Source: Neocallimastix lanati (nom. inval.)
Taxonomy: Eukaryota > Neocallimastigomycota > Neocallimastigomycetes > Neocallimastigales > Neocallimastigaceae
Reading direction: 5' to 3'
NCBI GenBank assembly: GCA_016946835.1
Contig: JACVTC010000167.1
Coordinates: 1-35,000, forward strand
DNA length: 35,000 nucleotides
Positions within the stretch are counted from its first letter, which is position 1. Each line of letters starts with the position of its first letter. Positions 8,601 through 16,739 of this stretch are shown here, piece after piece. Below the pieces are notes generated by a model. It was not told the DNA's origin and ran no database searches. It worked only from the letters and a program-made list of their open reading frames with translations. The translations under genes were made by a program, and so were the position numbers.

Positions 8601-9591
8601 GACATACCAACGTTTGAAAAAGAGCTACTATTGGAACAATATGGTTAATGACATTAAGCGAATTATAAGTAAATGTGAAAAATGTCAATTAAATAAATCT
8701 CAACCATACCCTGAACCAACGGAAGATAAACCAACTGAAGTGGAAGGACCATTTACACACTTAGGATTGGACATTATAGGACCTCTAAGTAAAACCAGAA
8801 ATAATAATCAATATATAATCGTTGTGGTTGATTATTTTACTAAATGGGTTGAGGCAGAGTCCACTGAAAATGTTACTTCTCAGGATGTGATAAAATTTTT
8901 AATTAATGTATATGCTCGACACGGTGTACCTCAAATTATCACTACTGATAATGGAACACAATTTACATCAGATATGACAAAAATCTTCCTTGATTTATAT
9001 GATGTATATGTTAAATTTATCACTCCATATCATCCTGAAAGCAATGGTTTAGTTGAGAATCGTAATAAAGAAATTGGAAAATTATTACGATTACTAGGAA
9101 AACAACACAAAGAATGGGATGAAATTTTACCATCTGCACTTTGGGCTTTAAGAACTACTAAAAACTCAATCACCAACCATTCAAGTTTTGAATTAGTTTA
9201 TGGAAGGGAGGACCAACAACCTTTTGACATTGCTGCCAGACCAACTAAGGGTATAAATAAGTCTTCTGACGAAATTCTACTGGAAAAATTTGTATCACAC
9301 TACCAATGGGTAATGGAGGCCGCATCTAATATCAAAAATGCTTCGAAATATTGGGCTACTAGGAGAGAAGAAAAGACCAGTATGAATCAAGCTAAAAGAA
9401 TAAAACCAGGTGATTTAGTACTAGTAAGAAACTTTAATCGAACTAAATTAGAACCTTACTTTGTTGGACCTATGAAAGTGGTAAAGAAACAATTCAATAC
9501 AGTCACTTTAGCTGATCCTGCTACTAATATACAAATGAATCGTAATGTTCATTTGAAAAATATTGTCAAGTTTAACTCAGCTTCTACCTAG
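5596..9591 (+). CDS. pol: Gypsy Pol polyprotein of E2 (protease - RT - RNase H - integrase)
   Basis: Made as Gag-Pol by -1 frameshifting; the first pol codon after slippage is at 5596. The TTG at 5773 is not a real start, and no ATG opens the frame. Residues below count from 5773. A basic linker (about 1-190) resembles E3. Protease about 215-320: ALIDSCSNLSII (D-S-C at 6514-6522, where D-S/T-G is usual) and FYDILINLK in place of the ILG loop. RT about 475-690: PSCSEWSSPVVLVPKKNGKW, CIDYRKVN, MPFGLTGAP, catalytic FIDD at about 599. RNase H about 740-870: RTDAS, DLEGAALI, YTDH, ADALSRM. Integrase about 925-1170: H-x3-H and CEKC, DDE in LGLDIIGP, TTDNG and SNGLVEN. GPM/GPY-like module about 1230. 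One change stands out: WGLCIDYR where E1 and E3 have WRLCIDYR. The frame is unbroken. Confidence 0.95.
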   Translation, partial: PLKGSRSTPIVKKIASVCHRPKTVDLKEDDDYEEIADFQEGTTTDYYEDFDDESDGSKELDYLVNVIKRKANPKDEETSDQRGKRVHRSLRDDPKPIVTPGLRKQKENQLRGTSRPVKKPTTQLHPSIMAQPRIEKEKRIEKELRDKERASTSTSVENNKNSNVNIINDETSQEGNNSKQTLNKLIQEKSSEKSTEIMPTRIPKRIQMQTDCDSYDVIKDLNSSNCNITFGQLLDVAPKIRSQVSQGLKLEKNNTKISGAVDNMCATTIITNNIDHTYKSKHHEPQEDDIAMVDVIVDGVRGKALIDSCSNLSIITKQFLDKLPYQYEPIGVSAGRIRLATLNDDYSEDVLIKVPVKINELELLVTCRIIDKEDPFYDILINLKTQIDNQLFIHPIRYSLCRFNDQGLIEEIAPINNEYDDEEKLLCVIKALNHQEAKQQLKTIEGLPPIKYIYDTVFQSTINSNYREAITKLLEEYIDIIATSSEELTPSDLSPHKIILKEGVKPIKQKFYRLSKLKTDILKEELTKLIYKRLIEPSCSEWSSPVVLVPKKNGKWGLCIDYRKVNEATKKDSYSLPNIEEIFDSLDGAKIFSTLDLYSGYHQILMDDDSVEITTFTTKFGNYQFKVMPFGLTGAPATFQREMNRILFPLIGKCVYNFIDDILIYSRTEEEHLEHLKQVLEIFKEHKLKINIEKCSFMQTEVEVLGHKVSSEGLSPLENKVEAIKEWKAPSNIHELRSFLGAIGYYRNFIKDFAKVTAPLCTLLRKGIKFEWKKEQEESFKILKERLINAPILRFPRFDREFIIRTDASYDGIGGVLLQKDDETGKEHPVHYISRSLSKSEKNYGITDLEGAALIYCINKLKSYIMGNPKQTIVYTDHRPLIGLLKSKEPQNSRHTRWCLTVSMLGIDLRYETGKNNVVADALSRMKNEKEKVVLTTQIIKEQDENLLSRTIKEFIEEKFTTIDGVDYFVDGNNYRKLVTDTKEKLQLIFQAHSIGHEGYYKTYQRLKKSYYWNNMVNDIKRIISKCEKCQLNKSQPYPEPTEDKPTEVEGPFTHLGLDIIGPLSKTRNNNQYIIVVVDYFTKWVEAESTENVTSQDVIKFLINVYARHGVPQIITTDNGTQFTSDMTKIFLDLYDVYVKFITPYHPESNGLVENRNKEIGKLLRLLGKQHKEWDEILPSALWALRTTKNSITNHSSFELVYGREDQQPFDIAARPTKGINKSSDEILLEKFVSHYQWVMEAASNIKNASKYWATRREEKTSMNQAKRIKPGDLVLVRNFNRTKLEPYFVGPMKVVKKQFNTVTLADPATNIQMNRNVHLKNIVKFNSAST

Positions 9592-9592
9592 C

Positions 9593-9614
9593 TTGAGTCT
9601 TAGCGGGGGCATCT
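9593..9614 (+). promoter_or_regulatory. Plus-strand priming region of E2
   Basis: Conserved block CTTGAGTCTTAGCGGGGG followed by CATCT, ending where the 3' LTR begins. The five G residues are the only purine run; the CATCT between them and the LTR is shared by E1 and (as CATCA) by E3. Confidence 0.6.
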
Positions 9615-10400
9615 TAATACAGAATGAACAAATAATACTAATTGTGCTAGAATAATATAAATTATTCTAACCTTATAGATTATTCTATTCTATATAATTG
9701 GAACTTTCCAATATTCTTCAAATATTACTAAATAGAAATCTTAAGTTAATAAATCACTAATTAACTTATAATTCCTTTTTGAATTATCGATCCGATTCCA
9801 TTATAATGTATTAAAAATCTTTAGCCAAGAATATTGTCCTTGCCCACTTAATATATTAATATTATATTTCTTTTGTATTATGTTATATTGAAAATAATCA
9901 AATCTATTTAATTAGTTATTAAAATTTTCGTTATCAATTTAAATTTATTTTTAATTACTAAATTTAACTAAACCACAATAAAATATTCTGTATAATCTCT
10001 TTATTTTTATTTTATATATATTAGTATTAAACTATTATTAAATAATTAATAATTCAATAATATATAACTACTATTTATAACAATAATATTATTAACTAAA
10101 ATAATAATTCAATTTCAATTTAAATGTTTTATTTATAAAAATAATTAGTAATTAGTTTATTAAAAAAATAGTTAGGCTTTACAAATTTTAATTTGATAAA
10201 AAAATATAAATACATGTAATTTTAGTGAAATAAAATATAATCAATAACTTTCTTTTTATTAAATAAATAATTATATTATTATTTTTCTTTTATAAATTTA
10301 AATAAATAAATATTGATTTTAAAACAAATTATTTTTTTTTTATTGTAATTTTATTATTTGTGTTAATTATTATATTCCTAAAATTATATGAACCATACCA
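9615..10400 (+). repeat. 3' LTR of E2
   Basis: Near-identical to 3390-4177, with a few substitutions and small indels in homopolymers, for example around 10199 and 10330. TATA box at 10206-10213. Ends CATACCA, then TCAA (10401-10404), the right-hand target duplication. Confidence 0.93.
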
Positions 10401-10406
10401 TCAATG

Positions 10407-11405
10407 TGTAAGAATCTATAATTATTTTTAACAAAATAATTATATTTTCTTAGTTAGGTTATAATTAATATAACTTTTATTTAACTCATATTTCATTTAT
10501 TCAATTAATTATAATTAATAATTTATTTAATTATATATTAAAATTTTATTTAGTTTAATATTAAAAATTTATTTAATCAAATAATTTTTATACATTTAAA
10601 ATAATATTAAATTTATTTAATTATTCACTTAATTATTAAATTTATTAGTTTTAGTTTTCTCTCACTTATTAAATCATAAACTAAAACACTATTCTGTATT
10701 TTATCATGTATTCTGTATTCTATCATGTATTCTGTATTGTATTAATCACGTATTTTATTATTAATGTATTGTTTTATATTTTTTATGTAAAGTTCTATAA
10801 AATAGAACTAAATAGATTAAATTTTAAATTTTATGATCGAAATAATTTTCATTATTTTATTCTTTTATTTTCGATCATTATATTAGATTAAGTAATCGGT
10901 TAATTAAGGTTTTTCCAATTACTTCTTAAAAGTAATCGGTTTTACTTAATTAACGCGATGATCGATATGGATAGAATATCGATCAAAAAACTTATCTAGG
11001 TTTTTCTTCTAGTCTTTTCCTAGATAAGAGATTTGTTAAGATTAGAACCCCTTTTGATTTTAACCTTATTTTGACAAAAAAGTATAAATAAGGCTCTTGA
11101 GTTCTCTTTGAGAAATCAAGAGTTATTATTATAACAATTATAATATAATAATAATAACAATAAGTTTTAACATTTAAAATTTTTAATAAATAATAAAACA
11201 AATTATTTTAATAAAACAAATTTTATAATTAAAACTTTTCCTTATCAATTTTAGTGTTTCGTCTATTATAATTCGTTATAATAAACTCGATAATTAGAAA
11301 GAACCATAGGTAAGTATGATTCTTTTCTAAACCTTTAATATTAGCAGTTAGAGCTAATATTAATGATTAATAATTTAATTATAATTTTTTAATTAAATTA
11401 TTACA
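10407..11405 (+). repeat. 5' LTR of B
   Basis: Starts TGTAAGAATC and ends AAATTATTACA, same as 16740-17738. TATA box TATAAATA at 11083-11090. Upstream of it are inverted repeats ATGATCGAAA near 10834 with its partner near 10878, GATCGATAT 10960-10968 with ATATCGATC 10976-10984, and CTTATCTAGG 10991-11000 with CCTAGATAAG 11019-11028. A 12-bp direct repeat AAGTAATCGGTT lies at 10890-10901 and 10930-10941. These are likely promoter elements; all lie in non-coding LTR sequence. Confidence 0.93.
11083..11129 (+). promoter_or_regulatory. TATA box and predicted RNA start of B
   Basis: TATAAATA at 11083-11090. About 28-35 bp downstream lies AAGAGTTATTAT at 11118-11129, the exact complement of the 12 nt that follow the LTR. 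The usual TATA-to-start distance puts the RNA 5' end at or just before this segment. The exact start nucleotide is inferred, not shown. Confidence 0.65.
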
Positions 11406-11464
11406 ATAATAACTCTTCTTAATTATAATTTTTTAATTAAATTATTACAATAATAACTCTTCTT
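11377..11464 (+). repeat. Perfect 44-bp tandem duplication across the LTR/PBS junction of B
   Basis: 11377-11420 and 11421-11464 are identical. Each unit holds the last 29 bp of the LTR plus 15 bp with the primer site. The 3' LTR does not have it, so it arose in the internal region. Confidence 0.95.
11406..11417 (+). promoter_or_regulatory. Self-priming site (PBS) of B
   Basis: ATAATAACTCTT begins at the first base after the 5' LTR and has no tRNA-like TGG start. It is perfectly complementary over 12 nt to 11118-11129 in the LTR, near the predicted RNA 5' end. This is the layout of Tf1 and sushi-type elements, where the first 11 nt of the RNA fold back, are cut and prime minus-strand synthesis. 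A second copy of the site is at 11450-11461 because of a tandem duplication. Confidence 0.75.
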
Positions 11465-11825
11465 AGTATAGTTTAATAGAATAGTTAATTAATTTAATAA
11501 TATAATTAATTTCTAGAATCAAGTAGTACAAAATAATTTAGTGTAGTACAATGAAAATTTTTATGATTAATAATAAATAAAATAATATAAATTATATAGA
11601 ATAATCTAGAAATTAAAAAAATAAATTAATATATAGTAAATAAATTAAATATTAAAATATAAGTAGATAATATTAGTAAATCAGATCAAAAATCATTAAT
11701 TAATAATTTAGTATAGAAATTATAAGAATAAATTAATATAAACCATAAATTAAATATTAAAAAATAAGTAAATAGTAATAATTAGTTGGATAAATAATTA
11801 AAATCATAAAAAATTAAAAGAATAG

Positions 11826-12050
11826 ATATATAGTAATAAATAATAATAAATAATGATAAATAATAATAAATAATAATAAAATAATAATAAATAATAATAA
11901 ATAATAATAAATAATAATAAATAATAATAAATAATAATAAATAATAATAAATAATAATAAATAATAATAAATAATGATAGTAAATAATAAATGATAAATG
12001 ATAAATGATAAATGATAAATAATAAAAAAAATTAAACAACAATAAATAGC
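11826..12050 (+). repeat. (AAT)n-type microsatellite in B leader
   Basis: Runs of AATAATAAAT with some AATGAT units. The reading frames found across it on either strand are low-complexity and not genes. Confidence 0.9.
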
Positions 12051-12119
12051 AATAATAAAATAAATAATAACAATAATAAGAACACATAAATGCACTAACA
12101 TATGTTTACATGATTTTAG

Positions 12120-12212
12120 GGAAATAGAACTGGAAGAAGTAGGCCAAGGAAACAATATAGAAGAACCAAGACTTAGTACAGACCTTAGAAGCAGAAGTGT
12201 GTTAGCATATAG
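12120..12212 (+). other. Exon-like segment in the B leader
   Basis: 93 bp, much less AT-rich than its surroundings and open over 31 codons (reads ...EIELEEVGQGNNIEEPR...). It is preceded by a CTAAC branch-point-like motif (12095-12099) and TTTTAG (12114-12119), and followed by GTAACA. It could be a captured piece of a gene or a leader exon. No splicing evidence is available and a chance open stretch is possible. Confidence 0.35.
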
Positions 12213-12355
12213 GTAACAGTTTCCGGATTAAGTTTATCTGTCACAGGCAGCGATCTGGGCAGCTCTGGACTGGCCTATCCGATGTGTGGTAGGTTGCAAT
12301 CGTGGTGTACGCGGGAACATGACACCAGTAATAGGCAAGCTGCTCCCGTCATTAA
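12206..12355 (+). ncRNA. Structured leader RNA module (B copy)
   Basis: Homologous to 4371-4505 in E2. Hairpin 1: CCTATC 12274-12279 with GGTAGG 12288-12293 (one G-U), loop of 8. Stem 2: GCGGGA 12311-12316 with TCCCGT 12344-12349. Where E2 has AG|GTAAGC, B reads AG|GCAAGC. The stems are kept although their bases differ, which argues for selection on the RNA fold. Confidence 0.6.
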
Positions 12356-12528
12356 GTACATACTACTGTTTACTGCTAACGTGCTTCTGGAAAATCGTCT
12401 GGAAATGCTTGAGTATTTTCTTATTCAACTGTTTTCTTTCGCCAAAACTTCCTAACTATGACCTTATAATAATAATAAACATATATATATATATTTCATA
12501 GTTAATATAATTTATAATTTAGGTAAAA

Positions 12529-14220
12529 ATGGAATCCAATAGTAATAACGCCCAAATTCCAAGTGAAGTTGAATCCTCAAAGCTTATAACAGCTTTAACA
12601 GAATTTATTCCTACCTTCTTTTCCGCCAACGGAGTGTTATCCAAGGACTTAGCTGATAACAACAAACTTAACGTTAATGAGCTCCTGGAACAGAGTGAAT
12701 TGTTTTTTAAAAAACATCCTAACTCTTTTTCCACGGACGACTTAAAAATTTCTTATGTTATCAGCATGTTACATGGACCTCCAAAGAAATGGGGACTTTC
12801 ATTGAAGGCTGATGGGACTTTAAATTCGTTAAGCTATGACACCTTTAAAGATATTTTGATAAGCAATTTTGGGGATACTAAAGAACAGAAGGATGTTCTT
12901 ATTGAACAACTTCTAAACTTAAAACAACTTCATTTAGGAAGAGCCGCATTATATACTATTGAATTTCGAAGGTTAGCTGGACGTATTGGATGGCCGGACG
13001 ATGTATTCATTGACCTAATCAAAAGAGGTCTTCTTGAGGATGTTAAAACAGAGTTCAATAAATTAGACAAACCTAAAAGTTTATTTGAGGCAACAAATTC
13101 TATTATCAATATTGATAGAAAATGTTTACTTAAGCAAAAAGTAAAGACCAATGACTACAAGCCAAAGAGTAGTAAATCTTTCAAACGAAAAAGAAACGAA
13201 ACTAACATGACCGAAAACAAATTTAAACGCAATAAGCACCATAAGGGACGAGACAATGGAAGTATTTTATCAGTAAATTACACCCCAAGTCATAATAATA
13301 AAATGACTACAACTTTCTTGTTAACCGTTAATAACAAAAAGATTAAAACCAGAATCCTTATTGACTCGGGCTCTGCTAGAAGTTATCTCTGCAAAAGCTT
13401 CGTAACAGCAAACAAAATTCCTTATTCAAACATCTCAAATACGATCAATGTAAAACTTCCTAATGAAAAGAATATGGCTATAAAACAAGTTACAAAACGT
13501 CTTAAGCTTACTTTCATGGACCATACGGAAACATTTGAATTCTTTATAGCCAATTTACAACTTCAAGACGTATCTGCAATCCTTGGAAGAGATTGGTTAA
13601 GCCTTCATTCACCTTACATTGATTACAAAAATAATAAAATTTACTTCTTGGAAAGCTACTGTAAAAACCATTGCCCTTTTGCTAAGGGTAATAGGTTTGT
13701 TTTCCATTCATCAGATATTACTGCTTCTCTCTTACCCAATAATGAACAGAAGGAAGAAATTCCTCTTGACTCAATAATTCCAGATTCCATACCTGAAGAC
13801 GAACTTAGCGATATGAACATTTGCGCTGCTTTAGTTCACAATAGTGAAATTAAGAATACCAAAAGAAATAAAAAAATAATTAAAAAATATTATTATGACC
13901 TTTGTATTGTATTTGAAAAGAAAGAAGCTGATAAACTCCCTCCACACCGTGTTTATGATATATCCATTGATTTAGTTCCCGGTGCTCAACTTTATTTTGG
14001 ACCAATTTATTCGTTGACTGTTGAAGAAAAGAAGGCACTTCGTGAATACATTAAGGAAAACCTTGCTAAAGGATTCATAGAAAATCAAAATCTCCTGCTG
14101 GTGCCCCGGTGCTATTTGTTAGAAAACGTGACGGTTCTCTTAGACTTTGTGTTGACTATAGAAAGCTCAATTCTATCACCATTAGAAACAGTTATCCAAT
14201 TCCTAGGATATCTGATTTGA
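12529..14220 (+). CDS. gag: Gag-protease (plus start of RT) of B; frame lost near 14083
   Basis: Starts at the ATG 12529, right after the leader. Residues 1-200 are a Gag-like core (FKDILISNFGDTKEQKDVLIEQ, FRRLAGRIGWPDDVF, typical of Retrotrans_gag). No CCHC knuckle follows; instead a basic tail about 200-245 (SKSFKRKRNE, KFKRNKHHKGRD) probably binds RNA. The protease follows in the same frame, about 255-360: LIDSGSARSYL with a normal D-S-G, and AILGRDWLSLHSPYIDY. A linker leads into the RT start (LREYIKENLAKGFIE, about 500-520). After 14082 the residues no longer fit RT, because one base is missing in the A-run 14081-14084; real coding continues in the -1 frame and this frame ends by chance at 14220. 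Gag and protease in one frame is as in Tf1. Confidence 0.9.
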   Translation: MESNSNNAQIPSEVESSKLITALTEFIPTFFSANGVLSKDLADNNKLNVNELLEQSELFFKKHPNSFSTDDLKISYVISMLHGPPKKWGLSLKADGTLNSLSYDTFKDILISNFGDTKEQKDVLIEQLLNLKQLHLGRAALYTIEFRRLAGRIGWPDDVFIDLIKRGLLEDVKTEFNKLDKPKSLFEATNSIINIDRKCLLKQKVKTNDYKPKSSKSFKRKRNETNMTENKFKRNKHHKGRDNGSILSVNYTPSHNNKMTTTFLLTVNNKKIKTRILIDSGSARSYLCKSFVTANKIPYSNISNTINVKLPNEKNMAIKQVTKRLKLTFMDHTETFEFFIANLQLQDVSAILGRDWLSLHSPYIDYKNNKIYFLESYCKNHCPFAKGNRFVFHSSDITASLLPNNEQKEEIPLDSIIPDSIPEDELSDMNICAALVHNSEIKNTKRNKKIIKKYYYDLCIVFEKKEADKLPPHRVYDISIDLVPGAQLYFGPIYSLTVEEKKALREYIKENLAKGFIENQNLLLVPRCYLLENVTVLLDFVLTIESSILSPLETVIQFLGYLI

Positions 14221-16730
14221 TAGAATCATTTAAAGGTGCTATTATTTTCTCTCGGCTTGACTTAAGATCTGCCTATAACTTAGTTCGTGTCAAGAAAGGC
14301 CATGAATACCTTACTGCTTTTCGTACTCCTTTTGGTCATTTTGAATACCGTGTAATGCCTTTTGGTTTACGTAATGCACCTTCGGTTTTTCAACGCTTTA
14401 TCCAAGACATTTTTTCTGATGATATTGGCTTGTTTCTCTTTTTTTTCTACTTAGATGACATTATAATATATTCGAAAAACCTTACTGAACATATTAAACA
14501 TGTTCATCATGTCCTTTCCTTGTTAGTCAAAAATGGTCTCTATGTAAAACTTGAAAAATGTGAATTTCACGTTCCTGAAACTACTTTTTTAGGGTTTGTT
14601 GTATCAATAAATGGCCTTTCTATGGATAAAAACAAAGTAAAATCAATTCTTGAATGGCCTACTCCAAAAAACATGAATGAACTTCAAAGTCTCCTCGGAC
14701 TCTGTAACTACTATAGGAAATTCATAAAGAATTTCGCCATAATTATGGAACCCTTAAGAATACTCCTCAAGAAGAATAACGAGTTCAAATGGAATGATGA
14801 TGCTGAGAATGCCTTCAAAAAATTAAAACTTGCTTTTACCACAGACGAAATCCTTATCTACCCCGATCCAGATAAGGAATTCACTGTTGAAACTGATGCC
14901 AGTGATTTTGCTGTGGGTTGCATTCTTTCTCAAATCAGTGACAAGGATAACGAACTTCACCCTGTCGCTTTTCATTCTAGGTCTTTGTCATCTTCTGAAT
15001 TAAATTATACAATATATGACAAGGAACTACTCGCTATTATCACCGCTTTTGAAACCTGGCGTCACCACCTTGAAGGGGCTAAGTTTCCTGTTCAAATCAT
15101 TACCGATCACAGGAATTTATTATATTTTAAAAAGCCTCAACATTTAAACCAACGCCAGATAAGATGGAGCCTCTTTCTTTCTAAGTTTGACTTTAGGATT
15201 TCGTTCAGACCTGGATCAAGGTGTGGTAAACCAGATTCGTTGTCGAGACGTCCGGATTATAAATCCGTGGTTTCCCTCCACAACAAAGACCGTCCTTTAT
15301 TGGATGATAATGCCTTTTGTTGTGCAAACACTATTATCAGTAGCTTGATTGATACCCAACCGACTGACAAATTTTGTGGATCAAGGAGTAGTGAACCAGA
15401 TTCGTCGTCGAGACGTCCGGATTATAATTCCGTGGTTTCCCTCCACAACAAAGACCGTCCTTTATTGGATGATAATGCCTTATGTTGTACAAACACTGAT
15501 AATATTAGTAGTTTGATTGATGCCCAAACGGCTGACACATATTGCAAATCTATTTTAGAAAAGATTAAAACTAAGTCAAACACAGTTAAAAGTTCTTTAT
15601 TTTCTTTAAATGAAGGGGTCTTACATTTCCAAAACAGAATCATCGTCCCATCCACTTTAAGAGCAAGAATTTTGAAATCTTTTCATGACTCACCCACCAA
15701 CGGACACCAAGGTATTGACAAAACTCTTGATAAAATCAAGAGATACTACTGGTGGCCTAATATGAAGAAAGATATTCATAATTATGTACTTTCTTGTTCA
15801 ACTTGTGCTAGGTGTAAAATTCGTAGACATAAACCCTACGGAAAAATTCAACCGTTGCCTGTTCCCAATAAACCATGGGAAATTATTGGGGTTGATTTTA
15901 TAGTTTCGTTACCTAGTTCACAAGATTGCACATGTATTATGGTGGTTTCGGATCACTTAACAAAGATGATCCATTTAGTTCCTTGCTCCGACGTCCCTTC
16001 CGCTGACCTGACCGCCAAGATGCTCCTTTACAACGTTTTTCGGTATCATGGATTCCCTAAAATCATTGTCTCTGATCATGGCTCCCAGTTCTCTTCTGAA
16101 TTTTGGACTTCACTCTGCTCAGCTCTAAATACTAAGCCAAGACTCGCTACTGCTCATCACCAACAAACAAATGGTCAAGTCGAAAGGGCTAATTCCGTAA
16201 TCGAACAATATTTACGATGCTACTGTTCTACTGCCCAAAATGAATGGTGCTTTTATCTACCTCTTTGTGAAATGGCTTATAACAACTCATTTCACAAATC
16301 AATAAACATGTCGCCTTTCTGTGCAAATTATGGTTTTAATCCAGTATGCAATATTGACTCTCCTCCTGTTCTTTTAAAAGATAATGCCTCTGTACTTACT
16401 AGGGATTGGTCTGCCCATTTTGATGCCCTTAAAAAGCACCTTATCAAAGCTAAAGAAGATTTCAAAAAGTTTGGTGACTCTAGGAAAGCTTCTGGTCCTA
16501 CTTTCCATGTTAACGACATGGTTTGGTTGAAAAGGTATTACTTCTCCAATGAACCTGCAAAAAAGCTTTCTAACCAGTATCTTGGACCCTTTAAGGTCAT
16601 AGAAGTGAGGGAAAGAATGAACTACCGGCTTGAATTACCAGAAAATCTTCATTTACACCCGGTATTTCATATCTCGCAGTTGGAGCCTTATACTGAAAGA
16701 GACATAGGATTAAAGGAACCATCACCATAA
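14083..16730 (+). CDS. pol: RT - RNase H - integrase of B (continuation after a 1-nt lesion)
   Basis: The frame fits RT from TCA at 14085 (SKSPAGAPVLFVRKRDGSL). It has no ATG start, so it depends on the upstream frame. RT: CVDYRKLN, MPFGLRNAPSVFQR, catalytic YLDD (about 14450). RNase H: VETDASDFAVG, YDKELLAI, ITDHRNL. Next is an in-frame duplication of about 55 residues. Integrase: H-x4-H type zinc site (HDSPTNGHQG) with CSTCARC, DDE in IIGVDFI, VSDHGSQF and NGQVERANS. The C-terminus has YLGPFKV and HPVFHISQLEPY, as in chromoviruses, but ends about 15 residues later with no chromodomain. The stop is 8 bp before the priming tract. Apart from the lesion near 14083 it is unbroken. Confidence 0.93.
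15213..15545 (+). repeat. In-frame tandem duplication in B pol linker
   Basis: Units of about 165 bp start at GGATCAAG 15213 and again at 15378. Both encode PDS-SRRPDY-SVVSLHNKDRP and a C-C-NT...SSLID block. The copies have drifted apart at several bases, including one codon-length indel. It lies between RNase H and integrase, where extra length is tolerated. Confidence 0.9.
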
Positions 16731-16739
16731 AGGGAGCAA
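16728..16739 (+). promoter_or_regulatory. Polypurine tract of B
   Basis: TAAAGGGAGCAA directly before the 3' LTR, overlapping the pol stop codon. This is a conventional purine-rich primer, unlike the G-run plus CATC of E1-E3. Confidence 0.7.

Larger units (their letters stand above)
3390..10400 (+). mobile_element. Complete Ty3/Gypsy LTR retrotransposon E2
   Basis: A full-length element: 5' LTR 3390-4177, PBS 4186-4202, structured leader, gag 4685-5602, -1 frameshift cassette 5590-5622, pol to 9591, priming region, 3' LTR 9615-10400. The two LTRs (788 and 786 bp) differ at only about a dozen positions by eye, so the insertion is recent. It is flanked by TCAA at 3386-3389 and 10401-10404, a 4-bp target duplication. 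Both reading frames are free of breaks, so this is the best candidate for a working element in the window. Domain order PR-RT-RNase H-IN identifies Gypsy rather than Copia. Confidence 0.95.
11465..12528 (+). other. Leader of B with AAT microsatellite
   Basis: About 1.06 kb between the primer site and the gag ATG. 11465-11825 is plain AT-rich DNA; 11826-12050 is an AAT/AAATGAT microsatellite. 12120-12212 looks like a short exon. 12206-12355 is the structured module shared with E2. The rest, up to 12528, is AT-rich with a TA repeat near 12480-12495. Confidence 0.75.

Noticed and set aside
10706-11201. Small open frames (61 aa plus, 69 aa minus) that recur identically at 17039-17534
   Set aside because: They lie wholly inside the two identical LTRs of B, are AT-driven and have no recognisable domain.
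11782-12155. Minus-strand Tyr/Ile-rich frames of about 100 aa
   Set aside because: They are translations of the AAT microsatellite.
12286-12501. 71-aa frame over the B leader
   Set aside because: Starts with GTG, overlaps the structured leader module and has no family resemblance.
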